Assembly (NCBI RefSeq): GCF_003952365.1
Contig: NZ_CP034443.1
Location: 4,271,001-4,335,000, forward strand
From: Mesorhizobium sp. M9A.F.Ca.ET.002.03.1.2
GTDB taxonomy: Bacteria > Pseudomonadota > Alphaproteobacteria > Rhizobiales > Rhizobiaceae
DNA length: 64,000 nt
Reading direction: 5' to 3'
Part shown: positions 16,751 through 27,449 of the stretch, one piece after another
How the letters are laid out: the number at the start of each line of letters is the position of its first letter
How positions within the stretch are numbered: position 1 is the stretch's first letter
Notes under the pieces: model-generated
Told to the model about the DNA's origin: nothing
Seen by the model: only the letters and a program-made list of their open reading frames with translations
Database searches by the model: none
Position numbers and translations under genes: made by a program

Positions 16751-17395
16751 CTACGTCCGCTCGATGATGATATGCGTTGCATCCGGCGTCGCAACCTGCT
16801 CCGTGCACTGATAGCCAAGCTTGACCATGTCGATGCCCGCAAAAAGGCTCTCGCCGGAGCCGAGCAGCATCGGCGATATCGCCAGGTGCATGTCGTCGAT
16901 GAGCTTTTCCCTGAGATATTGCCGGATCGTGGCGGCGCCGCCACCCAGCCGTACATCCTTGCCATCAGCCGCTGCTTTCGCCTTTTCCAGCGCTGAGTGA
17001 ATGCCGTCGGTGACGAAATGGAAGGTCGTTCCGCCCTCCATGACGATCGGATCGCGCGCATGGTGGGTCAGCACGAAGACCGGCACGTGGTAGGGCGGGT
17101 TGTCGCCCCACCAGCCTTTCCAGCTGTCATCCGGCCATTCGCCGCGGATCGGCCCGAACATGTTGCGGCCCATGATCCATGCGCCGACATTTTCGAAGCT
17201 CCGCGCCGCGAACGCCTCGTCCGTGTCGGTGGCCCCGCCATCCTCGCCCGTCATCTTGTGGAAGGTGCGGGTGCCGAACATCCATTTGTGCAGGGCTTCC
17301 CCGCCAACACCCAGCGGGTCCTTCAGGTCCTGGTCGGGACCGGCGCCATAGCCGTCGATCGACACGGTGAATGCATTGACGCGGAGCTTGGACAC
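16751..17395 (-). CDS. dihydrofolate-reductase-like (RibD C-terminal domain) protein
   Basis: A 214-aa single-domain protein of the RibD_C/YyaP group. It begins with LRVNAFTVSIDGYGAG and has WIMGRNMFGPIRGEW, PYHVPVFVLTHHARD and DVRLGGGAATIRQYL, which would bind NADPH. These proteins resemble dihydrofolate reductase but their substrates are mostly unknown. It stands alone with TTGCAA-rich inverted repeats in its upstream region. Confidence 0.88.
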   Translation of the reverse strand: MSKLRVNAFTVSIDGYGAGPDQDLKDPLGVGGEALHKWMFGTRTFHKMTGEDGGATDTDEAFAARSFENVGAWIMGRNMFGPIRGEWPDDSWKGWWGDNPPYHVPVFVLTHHARDPIVMEGGTTFHFVTDGIHSALEKAKAAADGKDVRLGGGAATIRQYLREKLIDDMHLAISPMLLGSGESLFAGIDMVKLGYQCTEQVATPDATHIIIERT

Positions 17396-17423
17396 GGCTG
17401 CCTCCTAAACCAGTTGTAATTTG

Positions 17424-17463
17424 CAAGCGGTTGTTTTGTAGCAAACTGATTGCAAATTGCAAG
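17424..17463. promoter_or_regulatory. TTGCAA-type inverted repeat upstream of the reductase
   Basis: AATTTGCAAGCGG and its near mirror GATTGCAAATTGCAAG lie about 30-65 bases before the start codon on the complementary strand. Such repeats are typical binding sites for small winged-helix regulators such as HxlR or ArsR types, but no such gene is adjacent. Confidence 0.4.
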
Positions 17464-17593
17464 TGGTATTTTCGCGCGCCGTGGGCAGCAAACGACCGTA
17501 CCGCAACGATCGCAGCCGTTGGCCGTTCGGTCCGATGTCACCACGGGACGGAATTTGCCAGTATGCCGTATCAAGCGCACGGCGAGGAATGTG

Positions 17594-17954
17594 CTATTTG
17601 CCGCGCTCTGGATCGGATGCTTCGAGGATACGTTCGACGGCAACGCGTAGTGACGGCAAGTTGTCCGTCACCACCGCCCAGACGATGGCATCGGAGGTCT
17701 TGTGATACTCGTGACGCAAAATATTCCCTATTCCGCGAACCTATTTCCAGGGAATTTCCGGAGCAAGAGTGGTCAACTCGTCCGGAATGTGCCGGGTGGC
17801 TTCGGAAATGATCTCGATGCCGCGCTCGACGCCATGGCGAAGCAGCCAGTCGTCACGAAAATCTTCCAGGGTCTTTCCTGCGGTGGCCGCCGCGATCCCA
17901 TCCAAAGCCCGCTAAAATCTCGGCTAGGATCGGCTCGATCCGGCGGACTGCCAT
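17594..17954 (-). pseudogene. hepT: broken HepT-like HEPN toxin
   Basis: Conceptual translation gives MAVRRIEPILAEIL, then after a one-base shift LDGIAAATAGKTLEDF, RHGVERGIEIISEATRHIP and RGIGNILRHEYHKTS, the HepT/DUF86 HEPN ribonuclease pattern. Two lesions are visible: one extra C in the run at 17908-17910, and an amber codon at 17741-17743 where a Gln is expected, just before the Arg/His active-site region. Its ATG overlaps the stop of mntA (ATGA), the usual toxin-antitoxin layout. The toxin should be inactive. Confidence 0.88.
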
Positions 17955-18246
17955 CAGAATACGCGCACGGCCGATTGTTCGATCTCCGCCTTCAACATAG
18001 GATGAAGGCTGTCGCGTGTGGTGATGTCGATTTCCGCTGACATCTTCTCTTCCAGAAATTGCTTGATGCCGACCAGATCGATCAGAGAAAAGCGCCGCGC
18101 CGGATCATAGTCGATGAACAGATCAAGATCGCTGTCCGGCTGTGCATCGTCCCGCGCCGCCGACCCGAACAGATAAAGCGAAGTCGCGCCCATGCCTTTG
18201 ATGGCATCTGCGTTTCTCTGCAACCGTTCGATGACCTCATTCCTGC

Positions 18247-18250
<4 letters not shown>
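17954..18250 (-). CDS. mntA: MntA-like nucleotidyltransferase antitoxin
   Basis: A 98-aa minimal nucleotidyltransferase. GSAARDDAQPDSDLDLFIDY at residues 29-48 gives the G-S-x10-D-x-D active site (Ser30, Asp41, Asp43). In HEPN/MNT modules MntA AMPylates and silences the HepT toxin. Here the antitoxin reads through intact while hepT is broken. Its ATG overlaps the hemB stop (ATGA); a TAGAAT box inside the last hemB codons may be its own promoter. Confidence 0.9.
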
Positions 18251-19329
<1,079 letters not shown>

Positions 19330-19427
19330 CGCCAAAACTCCGGATCGGGCAGCCTTACCACGAGCCTTCGCCGCTGACCAATGCGACACGATTATGCCAG
19401 GCTGGCATTGCTTGGATACCGGTATAC

Positions 19428-20252
19428 CTATTCCGGCTGACCGTTGCCCGACAGGACCTGCGCGGCACCCCGCATAGCGACGCGGAACGCTTCGTCGAAA
19501 CTGACGCCGCGCACCTGCCAGCTGTAGGTCTTGCCGCCCGTGGCAAGCCGCCAATCGGCGATCCAGCCCAGTTCCCCGTCGCTCCAGACGATGCTGCCGG
19601 CAAGCGCCTGATCGGCGCCGGCCTGTTTGGCGGCCTTGTCCAGAGCCGCCATATCCGTCTCGTGCAGCGCCTTGTCGGTCAGCCCGGACTCGGAGAGCAG
19701 CGACGCCTCGGGAAATGCGATGAGCATCGCCAGTGGGTCGGCGGCATTCAGGAACGATTCGCGCATCGGTGCGCCGTGCTCATCGTCGGCGGCCAGCGCG
19801 AAACGCCTTGCGCCTCGCTCGGTTGCGAGGAAGATCGCCAGCCGCGGCCGCTCGGCAAGCCACGGCTTGCTGCCGAGCGATGCCAGCACCGGGTCGATGA
19901 CGGCGGGTTTGTAGAGGCAGTCAAGATCGTGCGGCCGGTCATGTGTGCCTTGTTCGTCGTGGATCGGGATGCCTTCCATCCGGTCGCGGTAGCGGAATTC
20001 GGCGACGAAGCTGCCAGCCTTGTCGCGCAGCGCCGCCATCGCAGGCTTTTTCGGCAAGCGCTGATCGCCGGAGACCCTGACCAGAACCGCATCCAGGCAG
20101 GCCTTGAAGCCGATCAGCCGGTTTTCCTCGCCCTGTCCAGTGACGATGGTTTTCGCGCGGTAGAGGTCGTCACCGGCCGATGCGGGACGAGCGGTCGCGC
20201 ATGCCGCCATCAGGCCGATCACCACAAGGGTAAGACGCAAAAATCTAGGCAT
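19428..20252 (-). CDS. DUF2066 domain secreted protein
   Basis: A 274-aa exported protein. Residues 1-27 form a signal peptide (LTLVVIGLMAACATARPASA). The rest matches the DUF2066 layout with LYRAKTIVTGQGEENRLIGFKACLDAVLVRVSGD near the N-terminus. Function is unknown for the family. It is upstream of hemB on the same strand, with 98 bases between, and divergent from the CoA hydrolase gene. Confidence 0.85.
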   Translation of the reverse strand: MPRFLRLTLVVIGLMAACATARPASAGDDLYRAKTIVTGQGEENRLIGFKACLDAVLVRVSGDQRLPKKPAMAALRDKAGSFVAEFRYRDRMEGIPIHDEQGTHDRPHDLDCLYKPAVIDPVLASLGSKPWLAERPRLAIFLATERGARRFALAADDEHGAPMRESFLNAADPLAMLIAFPEASLLSESGLTDKALHETDMAALDKAAKQAGADQALAGSIVWSDGELGWIADWRLATGGKTYSWQVRGVSFDEAFRVAMRGAAQVLSGNGQPE

Positions 20253-20413
20253 GGCTCAACGTCCGGTTCGAAAACCCGTCATCAAGATGGTCAGTTCTAG
20301 CATCGGGCTTCGGCGGTGGCCAAGACGGCAGGATTGCGCAGCCGGCATTGACGCACCCATGCGCCACGCTTTAGCACTTCAGTCCCGCAGGCGCGGGGAG
20401 GGATTCTCTTACG

Positions 20414-21457
20414 ATGGATTTTGGCGGCGGCGACGAGATCCGCTTCGAACGATTGGGCCGGGCAGGCATCGTCACGCTGACGCGGCCGCGGGCGCTCAAC
20501 GCCGTCACCCATCGCATGGTCGGGGCAATCGACAAGGCGCTGCGCGCCTGGGAACGGGATGACGGCGTCGATGCCGTCGTCGTCAGGGCCGAGGGCAGGG
20601 CGTTTTCGGCCGGCGGCGACATCCTCCACATCTACGAGGCCGGCCGGGCGGGAAAACCGCCGGTCGATTTCTTCGCCGACGAATACCGGCTGAACGCCCG
20701 CATCGCGCGGTTCGGGAAACCTTATGTCGCGCTGATCGACGGCATCGTCATGGGCGGCGGCGTCGGCATCTCGTTCCACGGCTCGCAGCGGGTGATGACC
20801 GAGAACGCCCAGTTCGCCATGCCGGAAGTCGGCATCGGCTTTTTCCCGGATGTCGGCGCCAGTCATCTGCTGCCGGGCCTTGGCGGCAGTTTCGGCATCT
20901 ATCTGGCCCTGACCGGAAACCGCATCCGCTATGGCGACGCCTTGTGGTCGGGCCTGGCGACGCATACGATCATGGCGCAGGACCAGGCCGGCTTTCTCGA
21001 CCGGCTCATTGCGACCGGCGATCCGGAATCGGCGCTGCGCGGCTTTTCCATCCCGGCCCGGCGTGAAACGGACAGTCCGACATTGGAAGCGATCGCCCGG
21101 CATTTTGCGCAACCGTCGCTGGGTGACGTCATCGCCAGCCTGGAGCGCGCTGCACCAGCCGATGAATTCGCGGCAAAGACGCTGGCGACGATCCGCTCCC
21201 GCTCGCCGACCAGCCTGCATGTCGCCTGGCGCCAGATCAACGCCGGGCTGACGCTGTCGATGGACGAGTGCATGCGGATGGAGTTCCGCATCCTCAACCG
21301 CATGCTGGCGGGCCACGATTTCTACGAAGGCATCCGCGCCGCCATCATCGACAAGGGTTCGACGCCGCAATGGCGGCCGGCAGGCATCGACGCAGTCGGC
21401 GCTGCCGACGTTGATGCCTATTTCGCGCCGCTCGGCGAACGGGAACTCGAGCTGTGA
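20414..21457 (+). CDS. enoyl-CoA hydratase/isomerase family, 3-hydroxyisobutyryl-CoA hydrolase-like
   Basis: A 347-aa crotonase-fold enzyme. The oxyanion-hole segments are GRAFSAGGDI (about residue 60) and VMGGGVGISFHG, with the acid in the AMPEVGIGFFPDVGASHLL block. The length and the FFPDVG motif fit 3-hydroxyisobutyryl-CoA hydrolase of valine breakdown better than plain enoyl-CoA hydratase, but no other valine genes are adjacent. The ATG at 20414 follows a GGGGAGG sequence. It overlaps the next gene by GTGA. Confidence 0.88.
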   Translation: MDFGGGDEIRFERLGRAGIVTLTRPRALNAVTHRMVGAIDKALRAWERDDGVDAVVVRAEGRAFSAGGDILHIYEAGRAGKPPVDFFADEYRLNARIARFGKPYVALIDGIVMGGGVGISFHGSQRVMTENAQFAMPEVGIGFFPDVGASHLLPGLGGSFGIYLALTGNRIRYGDALWSGLATHTIMAQDQAGFLDRLIATGDPESALRGFSIPARRETDSPTLEAIARHFAQPSLGDVIASLERAAPADEFAAKTLATIRSRSPTSLHVAWRQINAGLTLSMDECMRMEFRILNRMLAGHDFYEGIRAAIIDKGSTPQWRPAGIDAVGAADVDAYFAPLGERELEL

Positions 21458-21876
21458 GCGAGGTCACGTCGAGACGCGTCGTGCTCCAGCCCACAATGGT
21501 GGAGGTCATCTTCGCCTGGTTCCAGCGCGCCATATCAGGCTACTGCCTGTTGTTCGGGATATTGTACTGGATCCGGCTGATCGGCTTCTACCCCGGCGCG
21601 TTGTGGCGCTTCGACCTGATGCCGGTGCATTGGCAGGTGGCGGCGGTGATGCTCGCCGTCTTCTTTCCCTTCGCCGCCGCCGGCCTGTGGATGCTGGCCT
21701 CCTGGGGGCCGGTGATCTGGTTCATCTGCGCGGTGACCGAAACCATCATGTATGCCGGCTTTCCCGAGCTCTTCGGCCGCCGGCCGCTGATCGTCGCCTC
21801 GCATGCGGCGGTGGCGCTGCTCTACATCGTCTTTCGCGTGGTGATCTGGATGCAGAAGCGCCAGACCCGGCGATAA
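21454..21876 (+). CDS. DUF6163 family four-helix membrane protein
   Basis: A 140-aa inner-membrane protein with four hydrophobic helices (for example GYCLLFGILYWIRLIGFYPG and WQVAAVMLAVFFPFAAAGLW). The GTG start at 21454 overlaps the stop of the CoA hydrolase, so the two are translationally coupled. The family is typical of Rhizobiales and uncharacterised. The gene regularly precedes the ldtR regulator in rhizobia as far as I recall. Confidence 0.82.
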   Translation: MSEVTSRRVVLQPTMVEVIFAWFQRAISGYCLLFGILYWIRLIGFYPGALWRFDLMPVHWQVAAVMLAVFFPFAAAGLWMLASWGPVIWFICAVTETIMYAGFPELFGRRPLIVASHAAVALLYIVFRVVIWMQKRQTRR

Positions 21877-21951
21877 GGCGCGGTGCCCCGAAATCATTGG
21901 CTAAATCTTTAGGTTAATCATCCTTGTTCGGGTGACCCTTCGTTAAGCCTC

Positions 21952-21973
21952 TTTCGAAAGCTATTACCGGTAA
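21952..21973. promoter_or_regulatory. candidate operator upstream of ldtR
   Basis: Two small palindromes, TTTCGAAA at 21952-21959 and TTACCGGTAA at 21964-21973, lie about 110-130 bases before the ldtR start. MarR-type proteins usually bind such sites and control their own gene. No copy is evident before ldtP, so the assignment is weak. Confidence 0.3.
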
Positions 21974-22080
21974 GCTCTTGTTAGCCCTGGCGTTTAAGTC
22001 GAATTTTATGAGTATTCGATAGTGTCGCGATCAAGGTGAAAAACAAAAAATCACCAGGCGACAAACGAGAGGCAAAGACA

Positions 22081-22596
22081 ATGATCAATTCCCGTCCGGC
22101 GGCGAAGACCGCCAACGTATCTGACGACCGCCGCGAGGCGATCCGTTCGCTGTACATGGAATCGCTGCAGCTGGTGGAGCGGCTGCACCGCCGTCTGCTT
22201 GACGTGATCAAGGACGAATTCGACCGCAACGGCCGTTCCGACATCAACGCCATCCAGGCGCTGCTGCTCTTCAACATCGGCAATTCGGAACTGACCGCCG
22301 GCGAACTGCGCTCGCGCGGCTACTATCTCGGCTCGAACGTCTCCTACAATCTGAAGAAGCTTGTCGATCTCGGCTTCATCAATCACCAGCGCTCGCGCAT
22401 CGACCGCCGTTCGGTGCGGGTTTCGCTGACGCCGAAGGGCAATGCGGTGGCGGAAGTCGTCGCCGGCCTCTACGAGCGCCATGTCGGCTCGATCGAGCAG
22501 GTCGGCGGCATCAACACCGAAGAATTCAAGCAGATGAACCGCGCCCTGCAGCGCCTCGACCGCTTCTGGAACGACACCATCGCCTATCGCATGTAA
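22081..22596 (+). CDS. ldtR: MarR-family regulator LdtR
   Basis: A 171-aa winged-helix regulator of the LdtR subfamily. The DNA-binding region is GNSELTAGELRSRGYYLGSNVSYNLKKLVDLGFI, with a wing HQRSRIDRRSVRVSLTPKG. LdtR is known from Liberibacter and Sinorhizobium as the regulator of an L,D-transpeptidase and osmotic tolerance. The ATG at 22081 follows GAGAGGCAA. The transpeptidase gene lies immediately downstream, which supports the assignment. A hairpin terminator closes the gene. Confidence 0.93.
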   Translation: MINSRPAAKTANVSDDRREAIRSLYMESLQLVERLHRRLLDVIKDEFDRNGRSDINAIQALLLFNIGNSELTAGELRSRGYYLGSNVSYNLKKLVDLGFINHQRSRIDRRSVRVSLTPKGNAVAEVVAGLYERHVGSIEQVGGINTEEFKQMNRALQRLDRFWNDTIAYRM

Positions 22597-22659
22597 GGCA
22601 GATCCCTACAGGGAAACCGCACTGAAGAAGCGCGATCGAAAAGCAAGTCCACGACCTGA

Positions 22660-22692
22660 AGACCGATGCCGAAAAGCATCGGTCTTTCCGTT
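22660..22692 (+). terminator. terminator after ldtR
   Basis: AGACCGATGC at 22660-22669 pairs with GCATCGGTCT at 22676-22685, loop CGAAAA, followed by TTCCGTTT. It separates ldtR from ldtP, which must then have its own promoter in 22694-22933. Confidence 0.75.
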
Positions 22693-22933
22693 TCGCGAGA
22701 CCAGCCGATCCAAATCGCGGTCAGGGTCACGTTGCCGCCATAATCCCGGTGGAAGCGAGAATGCGAGTGATGTTGCGGCAAGAGCCCAAGCGTCCCCTGA
22801 ACGCGCGTCGCGCCCGGCGCGTTCTTACACCGAAGTGGTAGGGCCATGGTTGGCTAATTGTTAAGCATGCCAACTCTAGAGTGCGGGCGGATCGCCCGGT
22901 GAAAGAATTGTTACAAGATTGTCTGGAGCGTAC

Positions 22934-24187
22934 ATGAGAACCAGTCGCCGTTTCTTCCTTTCCGGAGCCTCCGCGTTGGCAGCAACGATGGTCGCCGGTG
23001 GCGCCAGCGCGCAGGACGTGATCGCGGATATCCTGAAATCCTCGGGCCGCAGCAACTGGGACGACCAGTTCGACGCTCGCGCCAGCCAGGGCGGCAAGGT
23101 GGCCTCGACGCTGCCGATCGTCAGCCTGCAGACCGTTGCGTATACCGAGCAGGCGATCGCGCAATATCAGAACATTGTTATGCAGGGCGGTTGGGGGCCG
23201 GTTCCGGACACCAAGAAATTGCAGCTCGGCGTCGTTGACCCCGACGTGGTGCCGTTGCGCAGGCGCTTGATGGTTTCGGGCGACCTGGCGCAGGGCGCCG
23301 GCATTTCAGAGGCCTTCGATTCCTATGTCGACTCGGCGGTCAAGCGCTTCCAGGCGCGTCACGGCCTGCCCGCCGACGGGACCCTTGGCCAATATACGTA
23401 TGCGGCGATGAATGTTTCGGCGCAGGTCCGGCTTGGCCAGCTGCAGACCAATCTGCAGCGGCTGAACGAGCGCGCCGGCACGCTGGGCAACCGTTATGTA
23501 TTGGTCGATATCCCCGGCGCCCAGATCGAGGCGGTCGAGAACGACCGTGTCGTGCTGCGCCACACTGCCGTTGTCGGCAAGATCGACCGCCAGACGCCGA
23601 TCGTCGATTCCAAGATCAACGAGATCATCGTCAATCCCTACTGGAACGCGCCCGTCTCGATCGTGCGCAAGGACATCATTCCGCTGATGCGGAAGGACCC
23701 CAACTATCTCAAGGACAGCAAAATCCGTCTGTTCGCGCCGGATGGCAGCGAGGTCGATCCGCTGACCGTCGACTGGTCGACCGACGACGCCGAGAAATAC
23801 CGCTTTCGCCAGGATCCGGGCTCCGGCAATGCAATGGCCTCGGTCAAGATCAATTTCCCGAGCCCGGACGGCGTCTACATGCACGACACGCCGCAGCAGA
23901 GCCTGTTCGGCAAGATGATGCGTTTCGATTCCTCGGGCTGCGTGCGCGTCCAGAACGTGCGCGACCTCGTCACCTGGATCCTGCGCGACACGCCGGGCTG
24001 GACCCGCCAGCATTTCGAGGCTTCGATCAAGAGCGGCGAGAACATCCCGGTGCAGGTCACCAATCCGGTTCCGGTCTATTTCCTCTACATCTCGGCCTGG
24101 TCGACGGGGCCTGGCGTCGTGCAGTTCCGCGACGACATCTACGGGCTCGACGGAGCCAACGAGCTGCAGATCACCTCTGCGCTCTAA
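22934..24187 (+). CDS. ldtP: L,D-transpeptidase LdtP
   Basis: A 417-aa periplasmic cell-wall enzyme. A twin-arginine-like signal SRRFFLSGASALAATMVAGG leads it. A scaffold region follows, then a peptidoglycan-binding segment (SAVKRFQARHGLPADGTLGQYT) and a YkuD catalytic domain ending MRFDSSGCVRVQN, with the catalytic Cys in SGC and the His in YMHDTP. It cross-links or remodels peptidoglycan at meso-diaminopimelate. I chose the ATG at 22934 because the RR signal begins there. Regulation by LdtR is expected. A strong terminator follows. Confidence 0.94.
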   Translation: MRTSRRFFLSGASALAATMVAGGASAQDVIADILKSSGRSNWDDQFDARASQGGKVASTLPIVSLQTVAYTEQAIAQYQNIVMQGGWGPVPDTKKLQLGVVDPDVVPLRRRLMVSGDLAQGAGISEAFDSYVDSAVKRFQARHGLPADGTLGQYTYAAMNVSAQVRLGQLQTNLQRLNERAGTLGNRYVLVDIPGAQIEAVENDRVVLRHTAVVGKIDRQTPIVDSKINEIIVNPYWNAPVSIVRKDIIPLMRKDPNYLKDSKIRLFAPDGSEVDPLTVDWSTDDAEKYRFRQDPGSGNAMASVKINFPSPDGVYMHDTPQQSLFGKMMRFDSSGCVRVQNVRDLVTWILRDTPGWTRQHFEASIKSGENIPVQVTNPVPVYFLYISAWSTGPGVVQFRDDIYGLDGANELQITSAL

Positions 24188-24208
24188 GCGACTGATCTTT
24201 TTGCTGAA

Positions 24209-24235
24209 AGGCCGCCCGGAGAGGCGGCCTTTTTG
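24209..24235 (+). terminator. rho-independent terminator after ldtP
   Basis: AGGCCGCC pairs with GGCGGCCT (8 bp) around a 6-base loop, followed by TTTT at 24231. Confidence 0.88.
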
Positions 24236-24308
24236 CTTTCTGACGTCCCCGCCGGGGCGCGCCGGCTGAACGGATTGGCGGGGCCGAAAAACACTCGGGA
24301 ACGGTGCC

Positions 24309-25949
24309 ATGCAGGTCGCAATCTTCATCCTGGTCGTGCTCGTCTTCGTCGCGGTTTCCGGCGCGCTGGTCCGGCTGGTGCGGGTGCCGTTGCCGGTGTT
24401 GCAGATTGCCATAGGCGCCGCGCTCGCCTGGCCGGTGCGCGGCATCCATGTCGAGATCGATCCCGAGCTTTTCCTGCTGGTGTTCATCCCGCCGCTGCTG
24501 TTCAGCGACGCGGTAGCAGCACCCAAGCGCGAGTTGCTGGCGCTGCGCGGCCCCATCCTCGACCTTGCCATCGGGCTGGTCTTCTTCACCATCGTCGGCT
24601 TCGGCTACGCCTTGCACTGGCTGGTGCCGAGCATCCCCCTGGTCGTCGCTTTCGCGCTCGCAGCGGTGCTGTCGCCCACCGACGCCGTGGCCGTATCCTC
24701 GATCGTCGACAGGAATGTGGTTCCGGCGCGGCTGATGCACATTCTGGAAGGCGAGTCGCTGCTTAACGACGCGTCGGGGCTGGTGATGTTCCGCTTCGCC
24801 GTGGCGGCGGCGCTGACCGGCAGCTTCTCCTTCGCCGCCGCTTCGCTGAGTTTTCTCTATGCGGTCGCCGCCGGCATCCTGGCTGGCGTGGCGGCCTTGA
24901 TTATTGCGACCAAAACGCTGCAACTTTTGAACCGCATCGGCAGTGTCCCGGCCGAGGCGCAAGTGCTGGTGATGATCCTGATGCCGTTCATCGCCTATCT
25001 CGGCGCCGAACATGTCGAAGCCTCGGGCATCCTGGCGGCGGTTACCGCCGGCCTGTTGACCGGTGGTTCCGGGATTTTCCGCTATCTCGGCGTCTCCGCT
25101 CGCATGCAGGCCCTGTCGCTATGGACGACGCTGTCCTTTGTCTTCAACGGCGCTCTGTTCATTCTGCTTGGCTTGCAGCTCCCCGACATCATCCGCAACG
25201 TGCCGCCCGAACTGAGCAGCCGGCATTGGCTGATCGAGCCGGTTGCCACGGTGCTGGTCCTGACGCTGTGCCTGATCGGCCTGCGCTTCCTGTGGATTTG
25301 GGTCGGTGACATCGCGGCGCGCCTTGCCGCGCGGCTCGGCAAGCGCAAGGCCGAGCCGTTCGGCCAGCGCGTGCGGCTCGCCGGTTCGGTGGCCGGCGTG
25401 CGTGGCGCCATCACGCTGGCCGGCATCCTGTCGCTGCCGCTCGCCATGCCCGACGGTTCACCCTTTCCGGCGCGCGACGTGGTCATCTTCCTCGCCGCCG
25501 GCGTCATCATCTGCTCGCTGGTGATCGCCAGCCTCGCCTTGCCGAAGATCGCGCGCGGGCTGGTCGAGCCGGGCGAGGATCCAGGCGCTGCCGAGGAGCG
25601 GCTGGCGCGTGTCGGCGCGGCCAACGCGGCCATCGCCCGCATCGAGAGCATTGCCAATGACGGCAGCGAAGGAGAGGAGGCCGGCGCCCGGCTGGCGATA
25701 GCCGACAGCATAGTCGCCGGCTACCGGCGCCGCATCGCCGCTTCCGACGAGGCCGATGAGGCGCGCGCCGAGGCCCGCGAAGCCGGGCGGCTGGAGCTCG
25801 AGCTGCGCCTGGCTGGCATCGAGGCAGAGCGCGCGGCCGTGCGCGCCATGTTTCGCAGCCGTGAAATCAACGATCATACGATGCGGGCGCTGTTTACCGA
25901 GATCACCCTCACCGAGGCCCTGCTAAAGGGCCGACAGACAAGAAAATAG
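24309..25949 (+). CDS. CPA1-family Na+/H+ antiporter (NhaP-like)
   Basis: A 546-aa transporter with about 12-13 membrane helices in residues 1-420 and a long cytoplasmic helical tail rich in Glu, Ala and Arg. The ion-binding motifs SPTDAVAV and EGESLLNDASGLVMF are those of CPA1 antiporters, with the Asn-Asp pair in LLNDAS. RLAGSVAGVRGAITLAG matches helix 11. It should export Na+ or K+ in exchange for H+. It stands alone after the ldtP terminator. Confidence 0.92.
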   Translation: MQVAIFILVVLVFVAVSGALVRLVRVPLPVLQIAIGAALAWPVRGIHVEIDPELFLLVFIPPLLFSDAVAAPKRELLALRGPILDLAIGLVFFTIVGFGYALHWLVPSIPLVVAFALAAVLSPTDAVAVSSIVDRNVVPARLMHILEGESLLNDASGLVMFRFAVAAALTGSFSFAAASLSFLYAVAAGILAGVAALIIATKTLQLLNRIGSVPAEAQVLVMILMPFIAYLGAEHVEASGILAAVTAGLLTGGSGIFRYLGVSARMQALSLWTTLSFVFNGALFILLGLQLPDIIRNVPPELSSRHWLIEPVATVLVLTLCLIGLRFLWIWVGDIAARLAARLGKRKAEPFGQRVRLAGSVAGVRGAITLAGILSLPLAMPDGSPFPARDVVIFLAAGVIICSLVIASLALPKIARGLVEPGEDPGAAEERLARVGAANAAIARIESIANDGSEGEEAGARLAIADSIVAGYRRRIAASDEADEARAEAREAGRLELELRLAGIEAERAAVRAMFRSREINDHTMRALFTEITLTEALLKGRQTRK

Positions 25950-26068
25950 GATCCGCGGACCCGCGCTGCCGCAATCCGGCCAGCAAATTTCGCGCTGCAA
26001 ACGTGGCGGGGCGAGAGCAACTGTGTTAATGGCGCGGCAGACCCCCCGGACCTCAAGGATATCAAGCC

Positions 26069-27382
26069 ATGGCAACAGCAACGGCAGTGTCGAACAAATT
26101 CGAATCCTTCTTCGAAACCACGCTGGCCGATGCCGATCCTGAGATATTCGGCGCGATCCGCAACGAGCTCGGCCGCCAGCGCCACGAGATCGAACTGATC
26201 GCGTCGGAAAACATCGTCTCCCGCGCCGTGCTGGAGGCGCAGGGGTCGATCATGACCAACAAATACGCCGAGGGCTATCCGGGCAAGCGCTACTATGGCG
26301 GCTGCCAGTTCGTCGACGTGGCCGAGGACCTGGCCATCGAGCGTGCCAAAAAACTCTTCGGCTGCAACTTCGCCAACGTCCAGCCGAACTCCGGCAGCCA
26401 GATGAACCAGGCGGTGTTCCTGGCGCTGCTGCAGCCCGGCGACACCTTCATGGGGCTCGACCTGAACTCGGGCGGGCATCTGACCCATGGCTCGCCGGTC
26501 AACATGAGCGGCAAATGGTTCAAGGTCGTCTCCTACGGCGTGCGCAGGGACGACCATCTGCTCGACATGGATGCGATCGAGAAGATCGCCCATGAGACCA
26601 AGCCGAAGCTGATCCTGGCCGGCGGCACCGCCTATTCACGCGTCTGGGACTGGAAGCGTTTTCGCGAGATCGCCGACTCGATCGGCGCCTATCTGATGGT
26701 CGACATGGCGCATATCGCCGGCCTGGTCGCCGGCGGCGTGCATCCGTCGCCGCTGCCATATGCCCATGTGGTCACCACCACCACGCACAAATCGCTGCGC
26801 GGCCCACGCGGCGGTATGATCCTGTGCAACGACGAGGACATCGCCAAGAAGATGAATTCGGCCGTGTTTCCGGGCCTGCAGGGCGGGCCGCTGATGCATG
26901 TCATCGCCGCCAAGGCCGTGGCGCTCGGCGAAGCACTGAAGCCGAGCTTCAAGATCTATGCCGAGAGCGTCGCCGCCAATGCCAAGGCGCTGGCCTCCAG
27001 TCTGCAGGAGACCGGCCTCGACATCGTCTCCGGCGGCACCGACAATCATCTGATGCTGGTCGACCTGCGCCCGAAGAACGCCACCGGCAAGCGTGCCGAG
27101 GCAGCGCTTGGCCGCGCCAACATCACCTGCAACAAGAACGGCATTCCTTTCGATCCCGAAAAGCCGTTCGTCACCTCCGGTGTGCGGCTCGGCACGCCGG
27201 CCGGCACCACGCGTGGTTTCGGCCAGGCCGAGTTCCGCGAGATCGGCAAGCTGATCGCCGAGGTGCTGGACGGGCTCAAGGCCGCGAATTCCGACGAGGG
27301 CAATGCAGCCGTCGAGGCAGCGGTCAAGGCGAAGGTGGGAGCGTTGACGGATCGTTTTCCGCTCTATCCATATCTCGGTTGA
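26069..27382 (+). CDS. glyA: serine hydroxymethyltransferase
   Basis: A 437-aa PLP enzyme interconverting serine and glycine with tetrahydrofolate as one-carbon carrier. The PLP-lysine motif is [36 protein letters not shown] and [14 protein letters not shown] are family signatures. Full length. It heads a conserved alphaproteobacterial neighbourhood with nrdR and the rib genes. No glycine riboswitch is apparent in the 119-base upstream gap. Confidence 0.97.
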   Translation: MATATAVSNKFESFFETTLADADPEIFGAIRNELGRQRHEIELIASENIVSRAVLEAQGSIMTNKYAEGYPGKRYYGGCQFVDVAEDLAIERAKKLFGCNFANVQPNSGSQMNQAVFLALLQPGDTFMGLDLNSGGHLTHGSPVNMSGKWFKVVSYGVRRDDHLLDMDAIEKIAHETKPKLILAGGTAYSRVWDWKRFREIADSIGAYLMVDMAHIAGLVAGGVHPSPLPYAHVVTTTTHKSLRGPRGGMILCNDEDIAKKMNSAVFPGLQGGPLMHVIAAKAVALGEALKPSFKIYAESVAANAKALASSLQETGLDIVSGGTDNHLMLVDLRPKNATGKRAEAALGRANITCNKNGIPFDPEKPFVTSGVRLGTPAGTTRGFGQAEFREIGKLIAEVLDGLKAANSDEGNAAVEAAVKAKVGALTDRFPLYPYLG

Positions 27383-27449
27383 CCTGAAGCGGGCAGTCAT
27401 CCCTTATCGGCCGGACAGACGTGGGCGGTCCGGACAAGGAGCCTTGACG

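Noticed and set aside
17431..17811. 126-aa plus-strand frame upstream of the reductase
   Set aside because: It covers the hepT pseudogene on the other strand, which explains the sequence better.
25950..26068. glycine riboswitch before glyA
   Set aside because: The 119-base gap lacks the tandem aptamer pattern.
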